Virus record (IMG/VR): IMGVR_UViG_3300042305_002088
Coordinates: 39,279-103,278 of that record
Source: a virus
DNA: 64,000 nucleotides
Direction: 5' to 3' (one strand)
The first letter of the stretch is position 1. Every line of letters starts with the position of its first letter. The notes under the pieces are model-generated. The model ran no database searches. It was not told the origin of the DNA and saw only the letters and a list, made by a program, of their open reading frames with translations. The position numbers and the translations under genes were made by a program. Of the stretch, positions 33,002 through 44,063 are shown in pieces.

Positions 33002-34903
33002 ATGGCAACTAACTCACTAAACAACTTCGATTTACCGAAAAAAGGCTATGCTGCCTTTGACGCTCTATCTTTACGACAACTTATTATTGACCGACTTAAC
33101 GATCAAAAAACATTTACCGATCAAACTTATCTAGGCTCTAATCTCGCAGCAATTATAGACATTGTAGCATACTCCTATCATACTTTAATTTACTATCTAA
33201 ACAAAACTGCAACAGAGTCAATGTTTACAGAAGTTCAGCTTTATGAAAATATTAACCGCATCGTTAAACTTATTGACTACTCCCCGGTAGGTTTTCAGAC
33301 ATCAACTCTTTCCTTTACGTGTTCTGCTTTAGGTCCTACTCAAACTGTGGAAGGCCTTCTAGCTGGTTTGTATACAATTCCAAGATATTCATATGTTATG
33401 ACCGGAAATGGTAGTATACCGTTTTCATTTAACGAAGACATTACTTTTAATAAAACTATTGATGGTAATGAAGAACAAACTGAACTAAGTCAGCAAAAAT
33501 TGATATATCAGGGATACTACGTTGAACATCCTGTATTTACAGCGACAGGGGAAGACAGAGAAATGTTTGTTGTAAACCCCGGAGATGATCTAGTAGATCA
33601 TTTTAATATCGATGTTTATGTTAAACCTGCCTTAACAAATAAGTGGGAGCAATATACAAAAACTGCTAACCTTTATCTTGAAGACGGATCTGCTAAAAAA
33701 TATGAAATTCGTTTAAATGGTAATAACCGCTACGAAGTGCAATTTGGTAACGATGTTAATGGCAAAAAACTTTCTCAAGGAGATCAAGTAGCTGTTTACT
33801 ATCTAGGATCAAAAGGTACAGACGGAGAAGTAGGACCTAATGCCTTGGGTGTATCTCGTCTTGTTCGTTTTAATACTGTACAATATAATAGCATTGTTAA
33901 TGACATATTAGACAACCAGTACAACCTCCTAACTAATGATCGAATGAACGCTGTTATTTTTAATAACACTAGTAGTTCTACACCAATTAAGTTAGCAGAG
34001 TCGGTTGATGATATTCGTAAGACAGCTCCAGCCACTTACCGTAGTCAATATCGCCTAGTAACAACGGGAGATTATGAAACATACTTACGCACCAATTTTG
34101 CTAATCTTTTAGCAGACGTGAAAATTGTTAATAACTGGGATTATATTTCAGGTTATCTAAAATACTTTTATGATATTGGCTTAACACAACCGGCTCAAAC
34201 AGAAAGAGCATTATTTAACCAAGTATTATACTCTGATTCATGTAACTTCAATAATATATACTTTTTAATAGTTCCAAGAACAGCAAGTACTAATTTTGAT
34301 TACCTGTTACCCGCTCAAAAAGAACTTATAAGCTCGTCTTTATTAAACGTAAAAATGGCTACTACTGAAAACGTATTTGTAGACCCGGTATATAAGGCTG
34401 TCAGTTTCGGTGTCGCAAGCACCACAATACCTGATGAACTTTATGCTGATAGACCTGCTAATTTCGTTCCTTACCTCTTAACAAACTTTGACCCTGTGTT
34501 AGATGAAAGTGTATGTGAATTACAAGTAATAAAGAAAGCATCTTCTCGTAGAGATAATCAAGCAATTGCAAATGACATTGCTAATGTTTTTATAAATTAC
34601 TTTAGTCGAGAAAGTGTTAACCTTGGCCAAACAATTGACGTACGTCAATTAACTCAAAACATTCTAGCTGTCGACGGTGTAGAAACTTTTTATACTATTC
34701 GCAACGGAGACGAATTTGCTAAAGTTGAAGGTCTGTCACTTTTTGTATGGAACCCCATTTACCCGAGTAACGATAAACAGGTTATAGCTAATAACTTACC
34801 TTTAAGATATTTTGAATATCCGTACTTTAATAATATTAGTACAATAACAAACAAAATTAAAGTAACATCTGTTTCAACTGTTTACGAACAGGTTGAATAC
34901 TAA
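33002..34903 (+). CDS. 6: Baseplate wedge protein (T4 gp6, gpJ-like)
   Basis: 633 residues (T4: 660). It forms the iris of the inner baseplate. N-terminal ALSLRQLIIDRLNDQKTFTD and LAAIIDIVAYSYHTLIYYLN are the gpJ/gp6 signatures. NRIVKLIDYSPVGFQTST follows. YRLVTTGDYETYLRTNFAN and the C-terminal SRRDNQAIANDIANVFINYF with LGQTIDVRQLTQNI also match this family. Confidence 0.93.
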   Translation: MATNSLNNFDLPKKGYAAFDALSLRQLIIDRLNDQKTFTDQTYLGSNLAAIIDIVAYSYHTLIYYLNKTATESMFTEVQLYENINRIVKLIDYSPVGFQTSTLSFTCSALGPTQTVEGLLAGLYTIPRYSYVMTGNGSIPFSFNEDITFNKTIDGNEEQTELSQQKLIYQGYYVEHPVFTATGEDREMFVVNPGDDLVDHFNIDVYVKPALTNKWEQYTKTANLYLEDGSAKKYEIRLNGNNRYEVQFGNDVNGKKLSQGDQVAVYYLGSKGTDGEVGPNALGVSRLVRFNTVQYNSIVNDILDNQYNLLTNDRMNAVIFNNTSSSTPIKLAESVDDIRKTAPATYRSQYRLVTTGDYETYLRTNFANLLADVKIVNNWDYISGYLKYFYDIGLTQPAQTERALFNQVLYSDSCNFNNIYFLIVPRTASTNFDYLLPAQKELISSSLLNVKMATTENVFVDPVYKAVSFGVASTTIPDELYADRPANFVPYLLTNFDPVLDESVCELQVIKKASSRRDNQAIANDIANVFINYFSRESVNLGQTIDVRQLTQNILAVDGVETFYTIRNGDEFAKVEGLSLFVWNPIYPSNDKQVIANNLPLRYFEYPYFNNISTITNKIKVTSVSTVYEQVEY

Positions 34904-34908
34904 TTTAT

Positions 34909-37900
34909 ATGCACACAGTAGACTTTATAGTGACACCTAATATCGGGGATGTTTATGCAACAGGGTTTACTGCTTCTGTAATAACTACAGGTATTTCAAT
35001 TGCAAAGTATATTTGGAATTTTGGGAATAACGAAAATTTAATTTATAATGTTGCTACACCAACTTACATTTATAATTACCCAGGCATATATACTATTACC
35101 TTAACTGCTGTTGACTTTGATGGTCATGCTGCTACTTCTACACAGCAAGTTACTGCTGATTTTGTTTATAGAGATTACATCCGTTTTACACAGATACCGG
35201 AAAAATACCCTGACCCGGGTAAATCCACAACACTACCCTTTAAGGCTGAAATTGTTTGCTCTCAGCCTAACCAACCATTAGTCGTCGATTTATTCGCTAC
35301 TAACTCTCAATCTACACCTTATCAATACATTCCTGATAGATGGAGGTTCCTAAACCCTACATGGAAATTTTTAGATAAAGATCAAAATATTATAACTTCT
35401 ATCTCTGCTACACCAGTACCTCTTTATAAAAACAATACTGTAGTCGGGGTTTCAAGCACCATAGAATTTTATTATGTTGATTCAATCGGTATTACAAATC
35501 CCGTAGAACAATGCCCGATTTTAATATCTGTTACTCTACAAACTTCTGGTTTTAGTAACCCTAATGACTCTAGTTTTTATACATACCCAGGCTACGCTAA
35601 TAACCAAACAGTTCGCGCAGGGGTATTATGGCAAATTAACGATTTATTTCCAAACGTATTGAAGGTGACTGGTAACTATATTGACCCTATACAATCCCCA
35701 CAATGGACTGAGGTACCCACACCTGTTTTAATTACCTGCCACTCAAATCGAAGTTTAGTACTATCTGGAAGTGAAGATTCATTAAGTGAGCCTATCTTCA
35801 CCTACCCGGTAAGTAATGAAGTAGGTCAGAAAACTTCTCTTAATCTAACAGTAACTAATTTGCTGTCTAATGAATACACTGTAGATGAAGCTCCTTTATA
35901 TTTTCAAGCAACAGATAGCGGTGATTTTGACTCAAGAGGGTACGTTTTTACAACTATAACATCTAAAGCTACTGCAGTTAGCGCAACAATTTTAGCAGAA
36001 ACTAACGCATATACCGGTGCTGAATATCCTTCTGGGCAGTTTTATTACCCAAAAGGTTTTGCTCCAAATACAAGTGTATGGGTATCAAATCCAGAGCGTA
36101 ATACCCTTAATAAGATTACCCTTGTACCTTATAATAGTTCTTGTTCTACAGTTAATTACTTCGTAGAAAATAATATTTTAGTAGATGGTCAGGTAAAACA
36201 AATTGAAGTACCTCACGTAAATACATCAAGCACATTTAACTATTCAATGTCTGGTTTTTCTGGCATTTACGGTATAGCTATTGACCCTCGTAAATATGAC
36301 ATTATTGCCTGTGATAGCGAGCTTGATCGTCTATACCGCATATCAAATACTGGTGAGATTTTAAAAACCTTTGAACTTTCAAGTCTTGGTGATTACGATC
36401 CGTTCAAAAAAATGATGGACTACTGGCACTTCACAACACCAGCTCAAAGTCTTTCATCTACAAGATATGCTTTATATAACCCTACATTTATATCAGAAAA
36501 TATTGCAAACTATATTATATCTATCGGTGGAGTTGTGCAGCCTGTTAAAGACCGTTTAATAGATCGTTATGATAGAATTTGTCGTCTAATGGCTAGTCGA
36601 GTAGTTAACGGAAATGTTAACGCTGACTACCCACCTGGAGATGTACCTATTGATATTATACAAATTTTTAGTCCTACTCTACCTACAGAATATATTTCAA
36701 CTTTAGCTTACTGGTTAACGAGCTTTGCCGCACCTTCAAATACGTTCCACTTAACTGATGCGCCAAATCTTTCATCTAATACCAGTCATTATCTTGTAAC
36801 TATTGACGGTGTAGTTCAAAACCCTTCAACATACACAATTAACAATACTACAAAATCCGTTCAATTTACTGAAACTGTTCAGCCCGATTTAGACGTTCAG
36901 GTACATTATATACCAAAACTTAATAACCCAATTACTATTAGTTATACAACTACTAATCCTACCTCATCTATAAGCGTTTCTGCTATTAATGACGATCCGG
37001 AGTCATCATTTATTGTTGCAATAGGGGGAGTATATCAATCCCCAAATAACTACAAATATAACTACTCTGACCAAACTATAACATTTGGTGGCACTATACC
37101 TGGCAGTACACCTGTACAAATAACACAGTTATCAATTAGCGACAAGGTGTATATACCCGCTGCATATACGCCTTCTTATATTTCAATCGATAAAAATTAT
37201 GATATTTGGATATCTCTCTATAATACAGTTTCTGTTTTAAAGTTTGATCAAGACTTTAACTTACTGTTTAGTGTAGCTCCTTCAGGTGTAGGCTGGCAAC
37301 ACGAAGCATGGACAGTACAGCCGGAAGGTATAGACTATCAATTTTCTAGATATGGTGTAGATACTCGATATTCAAACCCGGAAACTCTTCCGCCTGAGCC
37401 CTACATGAAAGAGTTTTTCTTAAGACCGCCAGTTGTTGAAACTGATAGAGAAAATAACTGTTGGGTCACCTATGCGCACCCACTATGTAGTATCTTAACA
37501 AAGTATAGTCCTACCGGGCAGTTACTCGGTCAAGTAAATTTACCGGATTATACTATCCCTGTAGGGATAGCTGTTAATGCAAATAACAACGTATGGATTA
37601 CAAACACTCATAATAGTTCCTATACCTATACCCCGCTTTCCGGTAGTTTGCAATTGTTTGACACCACATCCTTGAGCCCTTTGAGTACTATTACCGGCTT
37701 TACAAGACCTCAATATATAGCTCTTGATAGAGAAAACAATGTTTGGTTTACTCACGGTTTACGCAGAATCGGTTATTACAACCCAACTACAACACAGCTA
37801 CAGATGTGGACTCTAACTCTCACAGGAACGTTTGAACCATTTACTGTTCCTACTGACTCAACCCTTCAGGTCTTTGATCAAGATATTTTAGAAGATGATG

Positions 37901-38979
37901 AAGAACTAAATGGCTTAGCAGTAGATGTCTTTAACAGAGTTTGGATTATAGATGGAATGCAAAACTTCGCCTGGGTTATATCCGCTACTCCAAACTTTTC
38001 TCAAGCACCTATTCGTTACTTTAAAATAAAACCTGATTCTACTATCGGTTATTATGCAGACTCAGAATCAGGAGAAACTTATACAGAATCAGGAGACTAT
38101 TATTATAAATCCGCTCAAGCCACCGGAGACTGGACCGGAAACAGATGGTATCAAAAATACGTAACAGCGCAAATGCTTTCAGGGTTAGCTCTTTCAGGTA
38201 TTTCAGAACCCTTCACAATAAGCCCGTTTGAAAATTCTAATCAGATATACAGAGTCAATGAATCATTTAATGCTTCAGAGTATATGCATTCTTTAGCGCT
38301 ACCTGAAAATTTATATAGTAATACATTATTCTTTGATCAGTTTTTAGGTGCTGCAGCTGGAACGGGTATGTTAAGTTCTTATGAAGACGTAGGCCAGATT
38401 ACTTACGAAAAAATTGCAAACTTTATCAATAATTTTGCCGATATTGATACATGTAATGTCGATCAGTTATTGTCAATTGCTGTTCAAACTGACACAGCAG
38501 CTTCTGATTATGGTGCTACATATCCTACAGAAATTAAAAGACTTATTGATATAGCATCAGTTAGTAGAACAAGACTATGGGGTATTAAAGACGATGTACC
38601 AGTTTTACCGAGAAGCACTGGAAACGAGCTTGACACTCAAACCAGTTATATTACTGCAGGAACTAGAATTATTTTAAAAAGTAAGTTAGATAATACATAT
38701 AGTCTGATACCGGTACCACCGAAAGAAGATAATACCTTAATTTACCCTCTATCTCAGCTATCTGGCTATGGTTTTGTTCAGCCGGTATTAGTAAACTATC
38801 AGTTTTTTGAACTTGACCCTCAATATGATAACACATATCTAGAAAATATAATAGATTGGGATTCCCCGTATACTCTATTAACACCAACAGCATCTTCATT
38901 TAACGAGTGGTATGGTCCAGGTGGTGCTATAGAAACAATGTTTAGATACGTGCTAACTAAAAATCTCTTCACTAAATAA
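34909..38979 (+). CDS. Giant baseplate-region protein: PKD domain, DGVxQ beta repeats, NHL/Vgb-like propeller
   Basis: 1356 residues, in the T4 gp7 position (after gp6), but not recognisably gp7. Domains in order: a PKD-type Ig domain (about 1-85; YIWNFGNNE, YPGIYTITLTAVD), uncharacterised beta domains, and a propeller blade (GIYGIAIDPRKYDIIACDS near 450). Next are three copies of an xIxGVxQxPxxY beta domain (nt 36430-37130). Then comes a row of blades with SIDKNYDIWIS, ETDRENNCWVTY, AVNANNNVWITNTH, ALDRENNVWFTHG and AVDVFNRVWIIDG (nt about 37180-37960), and a helical C-terminal region. Likely surface-exposed and able to bind glycan or protein (inference). Confidence 0.65.
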   Translation: MHTVDFIVTPNIGDVYATGFTASVITTGISIAKYIWNFGNNENLIYNVATPTYIYNYPGIYTITLTAVDFDGHAATSTQQVTADFVYRDYIRFTQIPEKYPDPGKSTTLPFKAEIVCSQPNQPLVVDLFATNSQSTPYQYIPDRWRFLNPTWKFLDKDQNIITSISATPVPLYKNNTVVGVSSTIEFYYVDSIGITNPVEQCPILISVTLQTSGFSNPNDSSFYTYPGYANNQTVRAGVLWQINDLFPNVLKVTGNYIDPIQSPQWTEVPTPVLITCHSNRSLVLSGSEDSLSEPIFTYPVSNEVGQKTSLNLTVTNLLSNEYTVDEAPLYFQATDSGDFDSRGYVFTTITSKATAVSATILAETNAYTGAEYPSGQFYYPKGFAPNTSVWVSNPERNTLNKITLVPYNSSCSTVNYFVENNILVDGQVKQIEVPHVNTSSTFNYSMSGFSGIYGIAIDPRKYDIIACDSELDRLYRISNTGEILKTFELSSLGDYDPFKKMMDYWHFTTPAQSLSSTRYALYNPTFISENIANYIISIGGVVQPVKDRLIDRYDRICRLMASRVVNGNVNADYPPGDVPIDIIQIFSPTLPTEYISTLAYWLTSFAAPSNTFHLTDAPNLSSNTSHYLVTIDGVVQNPSTYTINNTTKSVQFTETVQPDLDVQVHYIPKLNNPITISYTTTNPTSSISVSAINDDPESSFIVAIGGVYQSPNNYKYNYSDQTITFGGTIPGSTPVQITQLSISDKVYIPAAYTPSYISIDKNYDIWISLYNTVSVLKFDQDFNLLFSVAPSGVGWQHEAWTVQPEGIDYQFSRYGVDTRYSNPETLPPEPYMKEFFLRPPVVETDRENNCWVTYAHPLCSILTKYSPTGQLLGQVNLPDYTIPVGIAVNANNNVWITNTHNSSYTYTPLSGSLQLFDTTSLSPLSTITGFTRPQYIALDRENNVWFTHGLRRIGYYNPTTTQLQMWTLTLTGTFEPFTVPTDSTLQVFDQDILEDDEELNGLAVDVFNRVWIIDGMQNFAWVISATPNFSQAPIRYFKIKPDSTIGYYADSESGETYTESGDYYYKSAQATGDWTGNRWYQKYVTAQMLSGLALSGISEPFTISPFENSNQIYRVNESFNASEYMHSLALPENLYSNTLFFDQFLGAAAGTGMLSSYEDVGQITYEKIANFINNFADIDTCNVDQLLSIAVQTDTAASDYGATYPTEIKRLIDIASVSRTRLWGIKDDVPVLPRSTGNELDTQTSYITAGTRIILKSKLDNTYSLIPVPPKEDNTLIYPLSQLSGYGFVQPVLVNYQFFELDPQYDNTYLENIIDWDSPYTLLTPTASSFNEWYGPGGAIETMFRYVLTKNLFTK

Positions 38980-38984
38980 TAATA

Positions 38985-41900
38985 GTGAGTACCATTAACC
39001 AACAGCTAGATCGTTACGCTAGACCACAGCTTATATCTACTGATAAAAATGATATACAGTCACCGTTTTCGTTTCGTTCTTGGTATCAAGCCCATCGAGG
39101 TATTATACCTGGTCAAGAGTATAAGCAATATAATGATTACCTCCTACAATGGTATAAAGATAAAAACGCTCAAACTGTTGATTTTAAAACACAGTTGCGC
39201 ATTAACTATCTAACTTTATTAAGACAAGTACAATTATTCTTTACAAAAGAAGAGGCTGATAATTGGTATAATAATATTGATCTTAATAATGACAAAGAGC
39301 TTTTACTTTCTATACCTTATTTTGCAAAAAAATTAAAAGATATTTCTTTATATTATTTACAGCTCCGGGAAAACATCAAACACTCTCGGTTACTATATAA
39401 TCAAACAGGCACAGAATCAGGCATCCTACTCCAGCTACAAAAGTTTCTTTTAAATAATTACACCCAAAAACCTGATACAACAATATCTATACCTCCAACT
39501 ATCTGGAAAAACGTACCCGCTTTAAGCTCCATTAAAGACACTATTACTCTTCAAGTTGAAGACTTATACGACTTTCATGACTATTACGACCAAACAACTG
39601 ACGTTCCAGTTTCTGCATACTACGATTTAACAAATGCTGATTTACAAAACTTTTTAACTAGTAAGAATCTTACTTTAACTTCTTCAGAATGGATATACCG
39701 TTTAGGCACTTACTCAGTTTCAGGAGATTTAACTCCGAGAGATAGTGCTTTACCAGAAGTTCCGCTGTTAAGTGATATAGTACAAAAATATATCGGACAA
39801 GATTTATATACTGCTCTAGCACCTGTTTTAAGTGCACAAAAAGACTTTTATGTTATGCCAATAGAAGTCGGCAACAACTTCTTCTATTGGCCGTATGGCC
39901 CGTATGTGAGTAGTGATTTTAACCCTAAGCGCTACACCTCTGTTGCGTTAAGCTCTGTTGGTTTAGAAACTTTAGCTACAGGGGGTTCGAGTATTGAACT
40001 TGCTGATACAATCTTTGTAAAAACTAAAAAAGGTGTACAGGGCGCCTGGTTGCACAATATACCTTATAGCCGTCAAGAGAAAACAATGGAAGCAATTATA
40101 CCTGCTTCTAAAAAAATTAAATTTAAATTTCCGTTCCCAGGTTACGGCTTATCAGGTGATGACTTTGAATGGACAGGTCCTGGCCTTGTTACTGATAATA
40201 GATTCTTTTACCTTGAAGACAAGTATAAACAAGCAGTAGAACAAACATACTGGTCAACCACTTACGGTTTAACCTCTATCAATCAAATATCAATTAACGA
40301 TACAAATTTAATTGATAACAAAGCATATGCAAGTAGATCTTACGACCTAGCCGATAAAGTTCGCTATTGGACCGAACCTCCTGCCTATAATGAACCTAGC
40401 TATATAGGGGAGGTTAAAGAGGCTTGGTTGTATCGCATGAATACAACTGATATCTCTATTGCCCCTGGAGACAATGTAGTTTATTGGCCATTTGAAAAAA
40501 TATCATCTAGTGATTCTTTCCCTACATACTTTCCTACTGATGTAACTAATTTCTGTACCTCAATACCCGTTTCAAATGTTAAATTACCTTTTGCAACAGC
40601 AGGTAAAGCTTTAACTGCTGGTGCTGATATGATTTTTAAAATTCGTAATTACCAAGACTCTAAAGACGATGCTATTGAATGCTGCTGGTTATCCGGCCAA
40701 GATTCTTTTTACCCTAAATATAGCACCCTCGCTACAAAACAACCGGGTCTAAATTTACTTTTACAGCCTGGTGAATTTACAAGATTTGTTTGGGACGGAG
40801 GGGATAACGTAAGTGTTGATAGTGTATTTGGTAACTTTAAACATCAGCCAGATTGTGAGTTTTCTACAAACCCTGACCTCACCTACAAAGATCATGAAAA
40901 GTGTTCTTGTCGTCAAGTGTTGTTTGCTCCATTTGGCCACCCTAATGACAACTACACAGATAAAACATTTTTAGCAGATTTCATAGCAGAAGATACGTTT
41001 ACACCACGGTCAATTAATATTGACTCAACATATTTTAACAACAGTAAAACATATTGCTGGTATCAAACAAATTCAAAAATAGGCTGGGGGGACGGTAAAT
41101 GGGTTTCAAAAAATAACGCTTTATATAACCGTTTTAACCTTAAAAAAGGTCAGGCATATATTTACTACCGTGCTAACGAAAAAATCGATAGTGAAACCAC
41201 TAACAGTTTACCTGAACTTGTTATTCGCTATCCGTACTCTCAATATGAATCTGAATATAATAAATCTTTAGTTTGGTTAAAAGCAGTTAAAGATGAAAAT
41301 GATAACTGGGTGTCCACGAATGAGCGTTCCAGGATGGTTTTATTCCCGGGAGACACTCTCATTTACAGTAAATTCGATACTGCCACCTATAACCTCTCAA
41401 CAAATGTAATTGCTACTAGAACAGTAACGGAGAACAGAGGAAGCATATGGTCTAATTACGATTATGTAACTATTAATAACTCTCTAAATGAAGTAGTAGT
41501 TGCTCCACCGGTTACTTTTTATCCTGGTATTTCTACTCTTAATCAAGGTGATCCATATAAGCAATATGTTAATCTACAGCCACCCACTTTACAGAGAGTT
41601 GTTCAGTGGATAATTACTAGCCCTGACAACAGAATAAGTCGCCTCACAAACGGTGAACCGATTATCACTTTTACACCTACCCTCACTGGTTTATACACAA
41701 TCGGGTTGACAGCTTTAACTGCGCAATCTGTTGTACTATCTGGAACAGTTCCAATATCGATTTATCAGTTTACTTCAGCGTTTAACGCTTCAACAGAAAC
41801 AGCACGTATATCAACAATCCAAGGTTACGCTTTTATTAACACGATACCACCTATAACAGCTATTTCAGAAAAATACAACACAATATCCTTAACAAGTATT

Positions 41901-44063
41901 CAAATACCTCAAGTAGGTTTTGCAATGAATACACCTCTAGAGGGTTGGGATTATAACCGCAGTATATATAGTCCTTATACAGCTTCTGAAAATAGAGGTG
42001 CACGGCCCTATTGGGCTATAACCGGGGTAGTTAAAAATGAGTTTACTAGTTTTAAGGGTATTGAATCCTGGGGACAAGCTTTAAGACTAACAGATAGACA
42101 TAATGTAATTTCTCAGCCATTATTCTCAGATATTATTTTTAACATTGGTAATTACATTGAATACATACGTAACTATCCAGTAGAGATGACTTGGATCCAG
42201 CCGGTTACACTATTTTACCCTATTAATCAAAATATATGGTCAACTTTAAACTTTAATACAACTGCGATTTCTAATTTTGCAAACTTCCTTAAAAACACTC
42301 AAAATCAACTTGTAGTAAATACTACTACTGATCCATCACCTATAATGCTTACAAATGTAGTTGAGGACGAACCAGTTGAAGTTTATTACAATGCTCTCAG
42401 TTCATTTACTTGGCCAATAACTGCTGAATCAGAAATTCTTATAACAACTTACTCTGAACCCTCTGTTAGTTTAGGTGTTAAAGCCGCTAGACCTTGGAGC
42501 AATTTATTAAACCAATTTAACCCAACGGTAGCAGCGTTTCCAGCTTTTGAAGATTTATACAGTGTAACAGATACAGGCGGATTCTTTACACCTAACAATC
42601 TTGGTATTTCAGTTTATACCGACAAAGATTATACAGCAGAATATAATCTTTCTTCAACAGCTTATTCAGGTTATTTTGAAGATGTTAAAAAACATGTTGG
42701 TGGTCGAGGGTTGTCAAAGACGGATAACCCTACACCTTATAAAATCACCGAAGAAAATAATATATGGCTTAAAGAATCCTTATTATCGGGGCCTATTGCA
42801 GGTAGTGTAAATAAACAAGTATTTAAAAAGTTTCAAAAGTTTATTCCGTATCAATCTGGCTACGAATCTAACCCACGCTTAAGAGTTGGGTTAATTTCAC
42901 CAGCCTCAATACAAACACCTTGGACCGGAAAAGAAGATTCTGAATGGGGCGATCTAGCCAATTACCCAAAAACATATACTGGAGAAGTAGACGTATCTAA
43001 ATGGGCTGACTCCCAAATTCTTAAACAAAATAAACTAGAAGTTGACAACTGGGTTACAGATATCTTTGGTAACCAGTACGGTTTGTATAAAAATCTCGAT
43101 GGTACTTTACCTAACGACCGTAAAAACATATCTGGGGAAATTTGGGTTCGTAAAAATTCTCAATATACATCTCCTGCTAAAATTGCTCTAGAAAACGTTT
43201 TTGATACATATAAAACAATTCCTCTTTACAATGAGTTAACCGGTATAGGAATTAAAAAAATTGACATGTTCTTTGATACGCTGTATGTTGAAACTACGGG
43301 TCTAGTTCTTTTTGAAAAAATAAATTACGATTATGATAATGATGTTGTGTTTAGTTTAGCAGATGAAGCACGTTACATTTCATTACCACTTCCAGTAACT
43401 ACAAATATTAGTAGAGAGCTTACATCAACAAACCTGCCAACTAATATTGCTAAAGTTGGTGAAACTTGGTTTTTCCCTAACGAGAAAAAAGTTATAATAA
43501 GTGTTTGTGGTTTAGAAAATAATATACTCACCCCAGAGCTATATGCTTTAGACACCAATCTTTTGAATCTTACAAAGGTATTCCCTGTATTAGAAAGTGA
43601 TAAAATTTTAGTTAACGAGCTTTCAGGTCTGAATACATCATCTATTAACTCTCCAGTTTTAACGCATAATACTCTTAAAAAAGAATTTATATTAACCTTA
43701 CAAGCCGGTACAAACATTATTGAGTTTAATATTAGAGACTTACCTGTATTAGAGCTAACTAATATCACTGTATATCAGTCAACAGTACAAACAGATAGTC
43801 AAATACCACCTTATATTTCACAAAATCTAACTATTACTACTACAACAAATACTTCTTTTGAGTTTGAATGTAGTACTGTAAACAGCTCTACTACATTTAT
43901 ATCTACGTCAACCCCTACATGGGTTAACTTGAATCAAATAAACAGTAACACATGTAAGTTTATAGGAACTGCGCCAAATACAACAGGAACATATTTTGTA
44001 GAATTTTATGTAGAAAACAGTGTAGGTAAGACTTATTACACTTTAAGTATTATAGTGCAATGA
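38985..44063 (+). CDS. Very large beta-repeat virion protein with C-terminal Ig-like (He_PIG) domain
   Basis: 1692 residues, the largest gene in the window, not recognised as a whole. Start is GTG at 38985 with ACTAAATA ending 6 nt before it. The N-terminal about 130 residues are helical and charged. A degenerate unit with a PG-D/N-xxxYWPF core recurs: VGNNFFYWPYG (nt 39866), APGDNVVYWPFE (40460), QPGEFTRFVWDG (40765), KKGQAYIYYRANE (41143) and FPGDTLIYSKFD (41345). An Ig/PKD-like segment lies near 41640-41780. The last about 85 residues (TPTWVNLNQI, CKFIGTAPNTTGTYFVEFYV) fit the putative-Ig He_PIG type. Baseplate or fibre role by context. Confidence 0.6.
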   Translation: MSTINQQLDRYARPQLISTDKNDIQSPFSFRSWYQAHRGIIPGQEYKQYNDYLLQWYKDKNAQTVDFKTQLRINYLTLLRQVQLFFTKEEADNWYNNIDLNNDKELLLSIPYFAKKLKDISLYYLQLRENIKHSRLLYNQTGTESGILLQLQKFLLNNYTQKPDTTISIPPTIWKNVPALSSIKDTITLQVEDLYDFHDYYDQTTDVPVSAYYDLTNADLQNFLTSKNLTLTSSEWIYRLGTYSVSGDLTPRDSALPEVPLLSDIVQKYIGQDLYTALAPVLSAQKDFYVMPIEVGNNFFYWPYGPYVSSDFNPKRYTSVALSSVGLETLATGGSSIELADTIFVKTKKGVQGAWLHNIPYSRQEKTMEAIIPASKKIKFKFPFPGYGLSGDDFEWTGPGLVTDNRFFYLEDKYKQAVEQTYWSTTYGLTSINQISINDTNLIDNKAYASRSYDLADKVRYWTEPPAYNEPSYIGEVKEAWLYRMNTTDISIAPGDNVVYWPFEKISSSDSFPTYFPTDVTNFCTSIPVSNVKLPFATAGKALTAGADMIFKIRNYQDSKDDAIECCWLSGQDSFYPKYSTLATKQPGLNLLLQPGEFTRFVWDGGDNVSVDSVFGNFKHQPDCEFSTNPDLTYKDHEKCSCRQVLFAPFGHPNDNYTDKTFLADFIAEDTFTPRSINIDSTYFNNSKTYCWYQTNSKIGWGDGKWVSKNNALYNRFNLKKGQAYIYYRANEKIDSETTNSLPELVIRYPYSQYESEYNKSLVWLKAVKDENDNWVSTNERSRMVLFPGDTLIYSKFDTATYNLSTNVIATRTVTENRGSIWSNYDYVTINNSLNEVVVAPPVTFYPGISTLNQGDPYKQYVNLQPPTLQRVVQWIITSPDNRISRLTNGEPIITFTPTLTGLYTIGLTALTAQSVVLSGTVPISIYQFTSAFNASTETARISTIQGYAFINTIPPITAISEKYNTISLTSIQIPQVGFAMNTPLEGWDYNRSIYSPYTASENRGARPYWAITGVVKNEFTSFKGIESWGQALRLTDRHNVISQPLFSDIIFNIGNYIEYIRNYPVEMTWIQPVTLFYPINQNIWSTLNFNTTAISNFANFLKNTQNQLVVNTTTDPSPIMLTNVVEDEPVEVYYNALSSFTWPITAESEILITTYSEPSVSLGVKAARPWSNLLNQFNPTVAAFPAFEDLYSVTDTGGFFTPNNLGISVYTDKDYTAEYNLSSTAYSGYFEDVKKHVGGRGLSKTDNPTPYKITEENNIWLKESLLSGPIAGSVNKQVFKKFQKFIPYQSGYESNPRLRVGLISPASIQTPWTGKEDSEWGDLANYPKTYTGEVDVSKWADSQILKQNKLEVDNWVTDIFGNQYGLYKNLDGTLPNDRKNISGEIWVRKNSQYTSPAKIALENVFDTYKTIPLYNELTGIGIKKIDMFFDTLYVETTGLVLFEKINYDYDNDVVFSLADEARYISLPLPVTTNISRELTSTNLPTNIAKVGETWFFPNEKKVIISVCGLENNILTPELYALDTNLLNLTKVFPVLESDKILVNELSGLNTSSINSPVLTHNTLKKEFILTLQAGTNIIEFNIRDLPVLELTNITVYQSTVQTDSQIPPYISQNLTITTTTNTSFEFECSTVNSSTTFISTSTPTWVNLNQINSNTCKFIGTAPNTTGTYFVEFYVENSVGKTYYTLSIIVQ

